64,000 nt of DNA from positions 1 through 64,000 of the forward strand of contig JAJDSZ010000090.1 of NCBI GenBank assembly GCA_022827425.1. Direction: 5' to 3'. Below, piece by piece: positions 1-9,052 of this stretch; position 1 is the first letter of the stretch, and every line of letters starts with the position of its first letter. The position numbers and the translations under genes are program-made. Below the pieces are notes generated by a model. It was given only the letters and a program-made list of their open reading frames with translations. It ran no database searches and had not been told where the DNA came from. This stretch comes from Pseudomonadales bacterium. Lineage in GTDB: Bacteria; Pseudomonadota; Gammaproteobacteria; Pseudomonadales; Pseudohongiellaceae.

Positions 1-1
1 C

Positions 2-1468
2 CAGGAAGCCTATATCCGCCGCACCGAACTCGAATGGATCGAGCGCGAACTGTTTTCCAATCAGTTACAGGGAGACCACTATTTCCCCGAATTCAACGAA
101 CTGGTAATCAACTGGCGCTACAGCGACGTCAAGGCCGAGCGGGACTCGCCGGACCACCGCCGCTACCGCTACGATCTCGAAAGCGACGGCCGTTTCCAGT
201 TTTCCACCCGGGCCGACGGCAATGTGCGCCGTTTCAGCGCCCTTGACGACAATGCCCAGGATTTTGGCCTCGACGCCACCATGGTGTTTTACGGGCCGCG
301 CAATTCCACCATCACCGCCCAGACAGGAATGGTGATCAACGAAAAAGAACGCGATTCGGAAATCCGCCGCTATTCCTTTTTCGACATCGGCCGCCGCACC
401 CGGGACCAGGAACTGCTCTCGCTTCCGATGGAAGAGATCTTCGTTCCCGAAAACATCGCTCCGGACGCCTTCGAACTGCGCGAGTTCACCCGGCCCACGG
501 ACAACTATATCGCCAACAACGAATCTGAATCCTGGTACGTCAGCGGCGAGATCAACTTCGACGACCGTTTGCGCCTGAAGGGCGGCGTGCGCATCGAGGA
601 CTTCAGCCAGTCGGTGGACACTTTCGACCTGTTCCGGGACGCCGAAGTAAACGCCCGGCAGGAAAGGGAAGACGTGCTGCCCGCATTCAGCGCAACCTTC
701 ATCAACAACGACCACCAGTTCCGTCTTGCCTACAGCGAGACGCTTTCGCGGCCGGATTTTCGCGAATTGTCGCCGGCGGCATTTACGGACCCGATTACGG
801 GACGGGAAGTAATCGGCAACACCGACCTGCTGATCACCTCCATCACCAACTACGACTTCCGCTGGGAATGGTATTTCGGCTTCAGCGACTACATGTCCGT
901 GGGCGTTTTCTACAAGGAGTTCGAGAACCCCATCGAATCCATCATTCTCGGCGGCGCCACGGGAGTCCAGACCTTCACCAACGCGAAAGCGGGCGAGAAC
1001 CAGGGCATCGAATGGGAGATGTACAGGAGCCTTGATTTCCTCGGCGGCATCGGCGAGGACTTTTACGTGCAAAGCAATGTCTCCTTCATCGATTCCTCGG
1101 TGGAGATCAATCCCGACGATGCCGGAATCGTGACCAATCTGAGCCGCCCGCTGCAAGGCCAGTCGGACTGGCTGTTCAACTTCCAGGCGGGCTATGAGCC
1201 TTTCACCGGCACCACGGCGACCCTGCTCTACCACTATTTCGGCGAACGCATCACCGAAGTGGGCATCGAAGGGGCGCCAGATCTCTACGAGCAACCGTTC
1301 GGCGAGCTGAATTTCGTTTTCATCCGGGAACTGAACGACAACTGGAAGATTCAGGCCAAGGGTCGTAACCTGCTCGATGAGCGTTCGCAGATCACCCAGG
1401 GCGGCCTGATTTCCACCGCGTACAATCGTGGCCGCCAATTCAGCTTCCAGGTGGACTACACCTTCTGA
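2..1468 (+). CDS. TonB-dependent receptor, C-terminal barrel (5' end outside window)
   Basis: The reading frame is open from the first bases of the window and gives 488 visible residues, so the signal peptide and plug lie upstream. The visible part has the alternating aromatic/polar strands of an outer-membrane beta-barrel and ends in an aromatic C-terminal strand (QVDYTF), the usual BAM signature. Tracts such as FRLAYSETLSRPDFREL and the final NLLDERSQIT...YNRGRQFSFQ pattern are typical of the TonB_dep_Rec barrel. The protein should import a ligand across the outer membrane using TonB/ExbBD energy. The substrate cannot be read here. A PhoB-type regulator follows 34 bp downstream, which might hint at a phosphate-related ligand, but this is only context. 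Confidence 0.88.
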   Translation, partial: QEAYIRRTELEWIERELFSNQLQGDHYFPEFNELVINWRYSDVKAERDSPDHRRYRYDLESDGRFQFSTRADGNVRRFSALDDNAQDFGLDATMVFYGPRNSTITAQTGMVINEKERDSEIRRYSFFDIGRRTRDQELLSLPMEEIFVPENIAPDAFELREFTRPTDNYIANNESESWYVSGEINFDDRLRLKGGVRIEDFSQSVDTFDLFRDAEVNARQEREDVLPAFSATFINNDHQFRLAYSETLSRPDFRELSPAAFTDPITGREVIGNTDLLITSITNYDFRWEWYFGFSDYMSVGVFYKEFENPIESIILGGATGVQTFTNAKAGENQGIEWEMYRSLDFLGGIGEDFYVQSNVSFIDSSVEINPDDAGIVTNLSRPLQGQSDWLFNFQAGYEPFTGTTATLLYHYFGERITEVGIEGAPDLYEQPFGELNFVFIRELNDNWKIQAKGRNLLDERSQITQGGLISTAYNRGRQFSFQVDYTF

Positions 1469-1502
1469 CAATTGGCGGCATAACCAGGCGGGGATAACAG
1501 CG

Positions 1503-2225
1503 ATGGCAGAAGATTCGACCATACTGATTGTTGACGACGAAGCCGCCATTCGGGATGTGGTGGGCATCACCCTCGACCTTGCGGGTTTCGACACCATCAA
1601 GGCGGCGAACGCCCGCGACGCCCACATTTCCATCATCGACCAGAAGCCGGACCTCGTGCTGCTCGACTGGATGCTCCCGGGCGGCAGCGGCATCGAACTC
1701 GCGCGCCGTCTGCGCCGGGACGAAGTCACCAGCAACATCCCCATCATCATGCTTTCTGCCAAGGCCAGCGAAGACAACAAGGTGCAGGGCCTGAACGAGG
1801 GCGTCGACGACTACGTAACCAAGCCCTTCTCGCCCCGGGAACTCGTGGCGCGCATCAAAACCGTGCTTCGCCGGGTCAACGCAAAACACAGGGACAGCCA
1901 CGAAAGCGTGCTGCAAGTCTTCGACCTTGAACTCGACCCCACCAGCCACCGGGTCGCCATTAAAGACAAACTGGTGGATATGGGCCCCACGGAGTTTCGG
2001 CTGCTGAAATTTTTCCTGCAAAACCAGGAAAAGGTTTTCAATCGCGACCAGATTCTCAATCTGGTCTGGGGCGCCAATGTGTACCTCGAAGAGCGCACCA
2101 TCGACGTCCATATCCGCCGCCTGCGCAAGGCCCTGTCCAAGGTTTCGGGCACTTCAATCAACTACGCCAAACTGATCCAGACCGTCCGCACGGCAGGCTA
2201 CCGCTTTTCCATCCGATCCACTTGA
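1503..2225 (+). CDS. phoB: PhoB-type response regulator (OmpR/PhoB family)
   Basis: A 240-residue two-domain regulator. The receiver domain (about 5-122) has the acidic pair D11-D12, the phospho-acceptor D55 in LLDWMLPGGSG, S85 and K107 in TKPFSPREL. The winged-helix domain (about 140-238) contains MGPTEFRLLKFF and TIDVHIRRLRKAL, which are very close to PhoB of the phosphate-starvation regulon. The ATG at 1503 is preferred over an in-frame start 75 bp upstream, because the longer version would run into the receptor gene and a GGGG-rich Shine-Dalgarno tract lies just ahead of it. No phoR kinase follows: the next gene is on the other strand. The family is certain and the name PhoB likely. Confidence 0.85.
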   Translation: MAEDSTILIVDDEAAIRDVVGITLDLAGFDTIKAANARDAHISIIDQKPDLVLLDWMLPGGSGIELARRLRRDEVTSNIPIIMLSAKASEDNKVQGLNEGVDDYVTKPFSPRELVARIKTVLRRVNAKHRDSHESVLQVFDLELDPTSHRVAIKDKLVDMGPTEFRLLKFFLQNQEKVFNRDQILNLVWGANVYLEERTIDVHIRRLRKALSKVSGTSINYAKLIQTVRTAGYRFSIRST

Positions 2226-2249
2226 AACCAGTGTTGCGGAAATCAAACT

Positions 2250-3584
2250 CTAGTCGGAAGCAGCCAATGAGCGTTGCTGGCTGGCTGCGCGTTCGGCGAG
2301 GAGTTTTTGGTAGCCTTCCTCGTCGAGGTGGGTGATGGCGATCCATGCGTGTGACATTTCATCGCCGGTGCGGCTACCGTCGTAAACCCACTGGTCCGGG
2401 TCGGGATTATTGGGATTGTTGGCGGTGTTGTCGTACCACTGCTTGATGACCAGCACCGCGCCGGTGGGAACCAGCGGGGCCACGTCTGGCTCGTAAATGT
2501 GACTGTGGTGCCAGGTGGCGCTCCAGTGGGAGATCTGGCTGATCTGCTCGGTGCGGCCGGTTTCGGGATAGAAAATCTCGAAGGAAGCGGCGTTCATGCG
2601 CAGGTGGCCGTGTGGCTGGAAGCTGTCGATGCGAACCGGGTGGTCGAAAGAGTGGAAACCCTGGGTCATGGTGTAGCCATGGGGCGGCAGGATCAGTTCG
2701 CCGTTCTCATAGCCGGAGCGCATGACATAGGCGCGCAGGTCCTGCTTGTAGGGCTGCTCGCGCTCCATGAAGTCCTCATCGTGGAACCAGAGACCGATTT
2801 CCACCACATTGTCCCGAATCACCTGGCCTTCAGCGGTGGCGCCGACGCCACCCGGATACATGTGGATATCCCAGCGGATGCGTGACGCCTCGGGAAGCGT
2901 GCGGCAGACGCCTTCCGGCATCAATTCTCCCCACTTGCCCATGGCGTATTCGGTCAATTGGCCGAGTTGCTGGTATTCGCCGTTTTCATCCGGCGCCCAG
3001 ATGTCCGAGTTGGCGTGATGCACCACCGCCTTGGCGTCGCCCCTGGGCTTTACCTGCACCGCCTTGATGCAGCGGTCGGCGGCGAGCCCGCTTTCCACGA
3101 AATGCTTGCTCCACAGGTCATTGCCGCTGGCGGGAATGTCCATGGCCACCGAAGGGATGATCAGGTCCGGCGCGCCGAACTCGGGCTCGAAGTTCCAGGC
3201 ATCCGGGTTGGGCACATCAGGCGCCGGCGGAACAATGTCCGGGTCGCCCTGGGGCGAACCCTGCTCGACCCAGGCGACCACGGTGTCGATGTCTTCCTGG
3301 CTCAGCCGCCAGTCGCCTTTCAGGTCCTGGATGCCAATGCCGTGGTCATAGGAATAGGGCGGCATTTCGCGACTCGCCACCCGCAGCGAGATGAGCGGCG
3401 CCCAGGGGCGGACCTGATCGTAGTTTTCGAGCTGCATGGGGCCAATGCCGCCTTCGCGGTGGCAGACCACGCAGTTTTTGTTGATGATGGTGGCGATATG
3501 TTCGTTGTAGCTTACGTCCTGCTGCGCCAGTGCCGCAGCGGGAAGACCAAGCGCCGCCAGGGAGAGCGTCCGGATCAGCTTCAT
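2250..3584 (-). CDS. Exported mono-haem cytochrome c / copper type II monooxygenase-like protein (paralogue 1)
   Basis: A 444-residue exported protein: signal peptide (1-20, cleavage near ALAQQ), a c-type haem motif CVVCH (C38, C41, H42), then a two-domain fold with PHM/dopamine beta-monooxygenase signatures. Candidate CuH ligands are H189-H190 (VVHHANS) and H241 (DIHMYPGG). Candidate CuM ligands are H325 and H327 (HGHLRMN) and M410 (GDEMSHAW). All expected ligands are present, so a periplasmic copper hydroxylase fed with electrons through its own haem is plausible. The substrate is unknown. The ATG at 3584 was chosen because GAGGAC lies just upstream and a signal peptide begins there. Its neighbour at 3773-5125 is a close full-length paralogue in the same direction, indicating a tandem duplication. 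Confidence 0.82.
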   Translation of the reverse strand: MKLIRTLSLAALGLPAAALAQQDVSYNEHIATIINKNCVVCHREGGIGPMQLENYDQVRPWAPLISLRVASREMPPYSYDHGIGIQDLKGDWRLSQEDIDTVVAWVEQGSPQGDPDIVPPAPDVPNPDAWNFEPEFGAPDLIIPSVAMDIPASGNDLWSKHFVESGLAADRCIKAVQVKPRGDAKAVVHHANSDIWAPDENGEYQQLGQLTEYAMGKWGELMPEGVCRTLPEASRIRWDIHMYPGGVGATAEGQVIRDNVVEIGLWFHDEDFMEREQPYKQDLRAYVMRSGYENGELILPPHGYTMTQGFHSFDHPVRIDSFQPHGHLRMNAASFEIFYPETGRTEQISQISHWSATWHHSHIYEPDVAPLVPTGAVLVIKQWYDNTANNPNNPDPDQWVYDGSRTGDEMSHAWIAITHLDEEGYQKLLAERAASQQRSLAASD

Positions 3585-3718
3585 CTGCTTGTCCTCTCTG
3601 TTGCCTGAATTATTGGGCTGGATGCAACATCCGTCAGCCAAAGTCTACTTCAGTTTCCAAGCCGGCGAAAACGGCCCAAGTGTGCCAAATTGCAATCGGG
3701 ACATCCGAAACTCCAGAC

Positions 3719-3748
3719 AAAAAGAGGCGACCCGCGGGCCGCCCCTTT
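3719..3748 (-). terminator. Rho-independent terminator of the 3773-5125 gene
   Basis: Read on the minus strand, a GC-rich inverted repeat (GGGGCGGCCC pairing with GGGTCGCCTC through two G-U pairs) is followed at once by a run of five T. It sits about 25 bp after the stop codon of the second monooxygenase-like gene, so that gene probably ends its own transcript here rather than reading into the downstream paralogue. Confidence 0.6.
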
Positions 3749-3772
3749 CGGGTTTGAACTTCCTGTGCGAGA

Positions 3773-5125
3773 TCAGTCGTCGGAAGCCGCCAGACTGCGC
3801 TGCTCGTTGGCCCTGCGCTCGGCGACGATCTTTTCGTAGCCTTCCTCGTCCAGATGGGTGATGGCGATCCACGCATGGGACATTTCGTCGCCGGTGCGGC
3901 TGCCGCCATATACCCACTGATCCGGGTCGGGGTTGTTGGGATTATTGGCGGTGTTGTCGTACCACTGCTTGATCACCAGCACCGCGCCGGTCGGCAGCAG
4001 CGGCGCCACATCGGCTTCATAGATGTGGCTGTGATGCCAGGTGGCGCTCCAGTTGGAGATCTGGCTGATCTGCTCGGTGCGGCCGGTTTCGGGATAGAAG
4101 ATTTCCAGCGAAGCGGCGTTCATGCGCAGGTGGCCGTGTGGCTGGAAGCTGTCGATGCGAACCGGATGGTCGAAGGAGTGGAAGCCCTGGGTCATGGTGT
4201 AACCATTCGGGGGCACGATCAGATGGCCGCCTTCATAACCGGAGCGCATGGGATAGAGACGCAGGTCCTGCTTGTAGGGGCTTTCGGTTTCGGCGTAGTC
4301 CTCATCGTGGAACCAGAGGCCGATTTCCACCACATTGTCCTTGATCATCTGACCTTCGGCCGTGGCGCCAACCCCGCCGGGGAACATGTGGATGTCCCAG
4401 GAAACGCGGGAGCCGGCGGGAATGGTGCGGCAGACGCCTTCCGGCATCAATTCGCCCCACTTGCCCATGGCGTACTCGGTGAGCTGGCCGAAGCGCTCGA
4501 ATTCGCCCTCTTCATTTTCCGCTTCGATATAGGAGTTGGCATGATGCACAACCGCTGCGGCATCGCCCCGGGGCTTGACCTGCACCGCCTTGATGCAGCG
4601 GTCCATGGTCAGGGTGCTGGGGACATAGTGCTTGCTCCACAGGTCATTGCCGCTGGCGGGAATGTCCATGGGAATAGAGGGAATGATCAGGTCCGGCGCG
4701 CCGAACTCGGGCTCGAAGTTCCAGGCGCTGGGATCGGGCAGCTCCGGCATGGGGGGAACCACATCGGGATCGCCCAGGGGAGCGCCCTGCTCAACCCAGG
4801 CGACGATGGTGTCGATCTCGTCCTGGGCCAGCCGCCAATCGCCTTCCAGTTCCTGGATGCCGATGCCGTGGTCGTAGGCATAGGGAGGCATTTCCCGGGT
4901 GGCGACCTTGAGTGAGATCAGGGGCGCCCAGGGGCGGACCTGGTCGAAGTTCTCGAACTGCATCGGGCCGATGCCGCCTTCCCGGTGGCAGACCACGCAA
5001 TTCTCGTTGATGATTCTTGCGACGTCACCGTTGTAGGTGATGTAGTGTTGCCCATTCGCAGTTTGGGCCAGGGCGCCAAAAGCCACCGCGCCACCGACCA
5101 GGATCAAAGCTTGCGCCAGTTTCAT
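3773..5125 (-). CDS. Exported mono-haem cytochrome c / copper type II monooxygenase-like protein (paralogue 2)
   Basis: A 450-residue protein collinear with the 2250-3584 product and nearly identical through the conserved blocks. It has a signal peptide (1-25), haem motif CVVCH (C43, C46, H47), HH pair H194-H195, H246 in DIHMFPGG, HGH at H330/H332, and the methionine ligand M415 in GDEMSHAW. Both predicted copper sites are therefore complete. The ATG at 5125 is preceded by a clear GAGGAG ribosome site. The paralogues differ mostly in the signal peptide, in the acidic stretch after the HH pair and around residues 275-300, so they may act on related but different substrates. The role is inferred from the PHM/DBH family; no bacterial substrate can be read from sequence. 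Confidence 0.82.
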   Translation of the reverse strand: MKLAQALILVGGAVAFGALAQTANGQHYITYNGDVARIINENCVVCHREGGIGPMQFENFDQVRPWAPLISLKVATREMPPYAYDHGIGIQELEGDWRLAQDEIDTIVAWVEQGAPLGDPDVVPPMPELPDPSAWNFEPEFGAPDLIIPSIPMDIPASGNDLWSKHYVPSTLTMDRCIKAVQVKPRGDAAAVVHHANSYIEAENEEGEFERFGQLTEYAMGKWGELMPEGVCRTIPAGSRVSWDIHMFPGGVGATAEGQMIKDNVVEIGLWFHDEDYAETESPYKQDLRLYPMRSGYEGGHLIVPPNGYTMTQGFHSFDHPVRIDSFQPHGHLRMNAASLEIFYPETGRTEQISQISNWSATWHHSHIYEADVAPLLPTGAVLVIKQWYDNTANNPNNPDPDQWVYGGSRTGDEMSHAWIAITHLDEEGYEKIVAERRANEQRSLAASDD

Positions 5126-5253
5126 GTCATTCTCCTCGGATGAATGGTTTATTCCCGACGGAATACCCGCCGGATACTAAATTCTTCCCTGCCCCGAGTC
5201 CATGATTCGCCCGGTTTTTCCATACCGGCGAATGCAACATTTTGAAACAGGTC

Positions 5254-6189
5254 TCAGTCGGCAACCGTGACCCGCGAGTAGACATTGGTCCAGCAGCACT
5301 GGTCGCCGTAGGAACTGTCAGGCGCCGTGTGTACGTTCACCACGGCGCGGATAATGTACTCGCCGGGTTCGGAAAAAGTGGCCAGCACCATGGCGGAGCC
5401 TTCCCCCCCTTCGATGATCGCCTCGTTGCCTTCGGGCCCGGTGAAGAACTCGAAGCGCGGGTCGGCCTCGTCAAAGGGGTTCTCCGGCACCGGAGCGCTC
5501 GGGTCGCGCTCGAAGCTCACCTGGCCGGGGCCCTGGTGCAGGTTGAATTCCACGTTCATGTCCAGCGGCTCGCCAAAGCGGGGGTCTTCCGGATCGCGCT
5601 CGGCCGGGTCCCTGGCGTTGACCACGAGTTCGACCTGTTCGCCCGCGGTGACCGCGGCGGCGTGATCATTGATGTTTCCAAAAAGGCCCGCGGCTAGTTC
5701 ATTGTCACCGAATGCCGCCAGCGGCTGCAGCGATCCCTGGGGGCGGGGGCGGATGAAGTCGAGTTCATAGGCCGAGGCGCCGCGCCGGCCGGGAACCCGC
5801 AAGACCTCGGAGTCGCCGGTCTTCAGATTCCACCAGACATCGGTGTCTTCCCGGCCTTCGGGCAGGGTGACCGTGAACACGCCGGTGCCGCGGCCCGACG
5901 GAAAATGGGTCGGCTGCGTGCCGTCGTACTCGGCGGGCTCGATATAGTTGTTTTCCCCCAGGGGGATAGTCACGTCCTGATCGGAATTGCGGTTGATGAA
6001 GCCGTAGGAAATAGTGGTGGTGCCGTCTTCGTTGGCGACCCAGCCTTCCATCAGGGGGATGATCGGCAGCCCTTCGGGCGGCGTCAGGGAAAGGAATCGG
6101 GGCTGGTCGTCCTGGGCCTGGGACGGCAGGGCGATGGCCATCAGCAACAGGGCGGAAATCGCCAGCAAGGGTTTGTTCACGCGTTGCAT
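5254..6189 (-). CDS. Exported protein of unknown function next to the haem-copper monooxygenases
   Basis: A 311-residue protein with a clear signal peptide (MQRVNKPLLAISALLLMAIA, cleavage near SQAQDD). The mature part is acidic, soluble and predicted to be mostly beta, with an EPGEYIIRAVVN segment that resembles an Ig-like or cupredoxin-adjacent strand pair, and a C-terminal CCW near the end. I do not recognise the family. The ATG at 6189 is chosen because an AAGAGGAA ribosome site precedes it; a longer in-frame extension would cross the divergent gene's region. Its place between two monooxygenase-like genes and a divergent third suggests an accessory or substrate-binding role, but this is inference. 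Confidence 0.75.
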   Translation of the reverse strand: MQRVNKPLLAISALLLMAIALPSQAQDDQPRFLSLTPPEGLPIIPLMEGWVANEDGTTTISYGFINRNSDQDVTIPLGENNYIEPAEYDGTQPTHFPSGRGTGVFTVTLPEGREDTDVWWNLKTGDSEVLRVPGRRGASAYELDFIRPRPQGSLQPLAAFGDNELAAGLFGNINDHAAAVTAGEQVELVVNARDPAERDPEDPRFGEPLDMNVEFNLHQGPGQVSFERDPSAPVPENPFDEADPRFEFFTGPEGNEAIIEGGEGSAMVLATFSEPGEYIIRAVVNVHTAPDSSYGDQCCWTNVYSRVTVAD

Positions 6190-6435
6190 TGACTGGTTCC
6201 TCTTGGTGCGGCAGACGAAAACACACGGGAGCCCGCCATATGGCGACGCCTGCCCGTGGAATGCAGACGCAAAGCATAATGGCAAGGCCGCGAATCGTCC
6301 AGTAAACGCATGGAATGGAAAGCGCTTGAATTGTAAGCAAGTGTTACGCGGAAGGCGGGCCCGCGGGCTGGAAATGCGGGCCGCCGGGATAGTACAGTAG
6401 CGCCTTCGTTCCACACCGCCGGAGTTGTGCGCCAG

Positions 6436-8136
6436 ATGGAAAATCCGCCCGCCCGCCGGCTGCTGCAAATCCTCGCCGCAGCTTTGCTGTTTGCGCTTTG
6501 CGCCCAGCCACGGGCGGCGCTGGAGCGGGTTGACGATTTCGCGCTGCTCGATGCCGATGGCGGGTTTCACCAGTTGAGCCGCTATCGTCACCTGCGGGCC
6601 CTGGCGCTCATGGCCTGGGACGCCGACTGCCCGGCCATGCCCGCCATGGCGGCGCAATTCACCGCTGCCGCGGATGGCTTTGCCGATCGGGAAATCGCCT
6701 TTGTTTTCTTGGATTCCCGCGGGTCCGGCCACGGCGCCCCGGGTGCGGATGGCCTCGACTTACCCCTGCTCATGGATGGCGGGCAACTCGTTTCCGCGGC
6801 GCTGGGGTTGCGCGGGGCGGGCGAGGTGGCCCTGCTCAATCCCGAACGCCTTTCGCTGTTCTATCAGGGCGCCCCTGGCGCCGATTTCGAGGATGCGCTG
6901 GCGGCTGTGGCCGGGGACGGCATCGCCGACAGCATTCGCGGCCCAGCGCCGGAAGAATGCCTCATTGCCTATCCCCTGCGCGACGCCATGCTTGCCGAAC
7001 CGCCTGACTATACCAGCGAAGTGGCGCCGCGAATCATCGAGAATTGCGGCATGTGCCATCGCCGGGGCGGGGTGGGGCCTTTTGCCCTGGACAGCTACCT
7101 GATGCTGCTCGGCTGGTCGCCGATGATCCGCGAAGTGCTGCTCAACAGGCGCATGCCGCCGATGCAGGTGGACTCCGGCGTCGGCCATTCCCGGGACGCC
7201 CGCCACATCAGCACCGAAGACCTGCAGGTGCTGGTGAACTGGATTGACGCCGGCGCGGCGGGCGCGGCTGAAGAGAACGATCCATTGCAGGCGCTCTCCG
7301 CGGCGCCGGCCATCGACTGGCGCCTCGGCGAGCCCGACCATGTCGTTCAGGCCCCAAGGCAGGACATCCCGCCCACCGGCGTGCTCGATTACACCTACGA
7401 AACCACCGAACTCAGTTTCGCCGAAGAGAAGTGGGTGCGCGCCCTGCAATATCTGCCGGGGGACGAGTCGGTGCTGCATCATCTGATGATTTTCGTCACC
7501 GGCGAGGGCGAGGATTTCTGGGGCGAAGAGAGGATGCGGGAAAACAGCGTCCGCAAGTTTCTCGATGGCTATGCGCCGGGGCAGGACCTGTTGCGCGAAT
7601 TTCCCGCCGGAGTTGGAGTCCGCATCGCCCCCGGGGACAAGCTGTCCATGCAGTTCCACTATGTGACAAATGGCCAGTCCACCAGCGACGCCAGCCGCAT
7701 CGGCCTGTATTTTCATGATGCGCCGCCGGAGCGGGAACTGGTCACCGCGGCGGTTTCCGCGCGCTTTGTGCTGCCGCCCAATACCGCCGATTTCCCCTTG
7801 CGAGCGAGTTTCCAGCTTGACCACGACGCGGTGCTCCTTGGCGTGCGGGCACGCATGAATTTTCGCGGCAAGCGCATGAAATTTACCGTGGAGGCCCCCG
7901 GCGAGCCGCTGCAGCACGTCTTTTCGGTGCCGGCCTACAATTACGGCTGGCAACCCTACTACCGTCTTGACGAGCCCGTGTCGATTCCCGCCGGCGCGGT
8001 GCTGCGTGTGAGCGGCGCCTTCGACAATTCGATTTCCAATCCCAACAATCCCAACCCGGACAGCGAGCTGCGGTTCGGCGTGGAAAGCTGGGAAGAAATG
8101 TTCACCGGATACTTCACCTACCATCGTGCAAACTGA
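6436..8136 (+). CDS. Redoxin-cytochrome c-copper monooxygenase fusion lacking the CuM histidines
   Basis: A 566-residue exported fusion: signal peptide (1-28), a thioredoxin/AhpC-like segment (about 30-165) with a single peroxidatic-type cysteine C65 in DADCPAM, a haem c motif CGMCH (C204, C207, H208), and a copper type II monooxygenase-like region. The CuH ligands H348-H349 (LHHLMIF) and H408 (QFHYV) are kept and the methionine M555 (WEEM) is present. The usual HxH of the CuM site, normally HMHxRGK, reads R473-M-N475, so the hydroxylating copper site should be disabled or altered. The ATG at 6436 sits 11 nt from GGAG; a GTG at 6427 is also possible but too close to it. It is divergent from the 5254-6189 gene. 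Confidence 0.8.
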   Translation: MENPPARRLLQILAAALLFALCAQPRAALERVDDFALLDADGGFHQLSRYRHLRALALMAWDADCPAMPAMAAQFTAAADGFADREIAFVFLDSRGSGHGAPGADGLDLPLLMDGGQLVSAALGLRGAGEVALLNPERLSLFYQGAPGADFEDALAAVAGDGIADSIRGPAPEECLIAYPLRDAMLAEPPDYTSEVAPRIIENCGMCHRRGGVGPFALDSYLMLLGWSPMIREVLLNRRMPPMQVDSGVGHSRDARHISTEDLQVLVNWIDAGAAGAAEENDPLQALSAAPAIDWRLGEPDHVVQAPRQDIPPTGVLDYTYETTELSFAEEKWVRALQYLPGDESVLHHLMIFVTGEGEDFWGEERMRENSVRKFLDGYAPGQDLLREFPAGVGVRIAPGDKLSMQFHYVTNGQSTSDASRIGLYFHDAPPERELVTAAVSARFVLPPNTADFPLRASFQLDHDAVLLGVRARMNFRGKRMKFTVEAPGEPLQHVFSVPAYNYGWQPYYRLDEPVSIPAGAVLRVSGAFDNSISNPNNPNPDSELRFGVESWEEMFTGYFTYHRAN

Positions 8137-9052
8137 TCATTTCAGCGCCGCCCGGCAGCGGAAAGTGGATCCGCAGTTCGCCTGTTACCTGCGGGACCCC
8201 CCCAGGGTTTCCTACATGCAGCCGGAAGATTCCTGGCTGGAGCGGAAACTGATCACGGCCCTGGAAGCCCTCTCCGGGCGCCGCCGCATCGAGCGCATTT
8301 ATCGGGAACTCAAGGACCGGAAGCTGGGGGTGGAGAATTTCTTTGCCGAAGGCTTGCGGGAAGCCGGCATCAAGCTGGCGATGGACCGTTCCCCCCTGGC
8401 AGGCATGGCGCCCGGCCAGCCGCTGGTGTTTGTCGCCAACCATCCCTTCGGCGTGGTGGACGGCATGGTGCTATGCGATATCGCGGTGAAGCTGCGGGGC
8501 GATTTCCGTATCATGCTGCACAGCCTGCTGTGCCAGGATCGCGAACTCGCGCCGTATTTTCTGCCCATCGATTTCACTGCGGCGCCCCAAGCACGCAAGA
8601 CCAATATCCGCTCGCGGCAGCTTGCCCTGGAAGCGCTGGCGGACAATGTGCCGGTGCTGATCTTTCCGTCGGGGGCGGTGTCCACGGCGAACCGGCTCGG
8701 TTTCGGCGCGGTGCGCGATGCGCCCTGGACCAATTTCGCCGCCAGACTCGTGCGCGATGCCGAGGCGACGGTGGTGCCGATCTATTTCCACGGCCGCAAC
8801 AGCCGCAAGTTCCACGTCGCCTCGCATATCGCCGAACCCCTGCGCACGGCGCTGTTAATCCACGAGGCGCGCAACAAGTTCGGCAAGACCTTGCGGGTGG
8901 AAATCGGCAGGCCCATCAGCTGGGATTCCATGCGCGACCTCGAAGGCCGCCAGGAATTGACGGATTTTCTCTACGGGCAGGTGCAGTCGCTGGGCAAGCT
9001 TACGCGAACTTCGGCTGGAAATGGCTCTGCCAGCGCTCGGGAAGCCGGGTGA
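8126..9052 (+). CDS. Lysophospholipid/hemolysin-type acyltransferase (PlsC superfamily)
   Basis: A 308-residue protein with the block NHPFGVVDG (from N105), the variant of the acyltransferase catalytic His/Asp box used by the putative-hemolysin acyltransferase family, followed by IFPSGAVST, which matches the glycerolipid-binding FPEG-type motif. The enzyme probably transfers an acyl chain to a lyso- or ornithine-type lipid at the inner membrane. The GTG at 8126 overlaps the end of the preceding gene by 11 bp, suggesting coupling; an ATG 90 bp further in would remove a poorly conserved N-terminus and is a fair alternative. Its 3' end overlaps the convergent thioesterase by 53 bp. Confidence 0.82.
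   Translation: MQTDHFSAARQRKVDPQFACYLRDPPRVSYMQPEDSWLERKLITALEALSGRRRIERIYRELKDRKLGVENFFAEGLREAGIKLAMDRSPLAGMAPGQPLVFVANHPFGVVDGMVLCDIAVKLRGDFRIMLHSLLCQDRELAPYFLPIDFTAAPQARKTNIRSRQLALEALADNVPVLIFPSGAVSTANRLGFGAVRDAPWTNFAARLVRDAEATVVPIYFHGRNSRKFHVASHIAEPLRTALLIHEARNKFGKTLRVEIGRPISWDSMRDLEGRQELTDFLYGQVQSLGKLTRTSAGNGSASAREAG

Noticed and set aside
6760..8124. Long open frames on the strand opposite to many genes (for example 6760-8124, 13314-14501, 28385-30427)
   Set aside because: They are antisense shadows of well-supported genes in GC-rich DNA with wobble-driven openness, have no ribosome sites and no recognisable motif.
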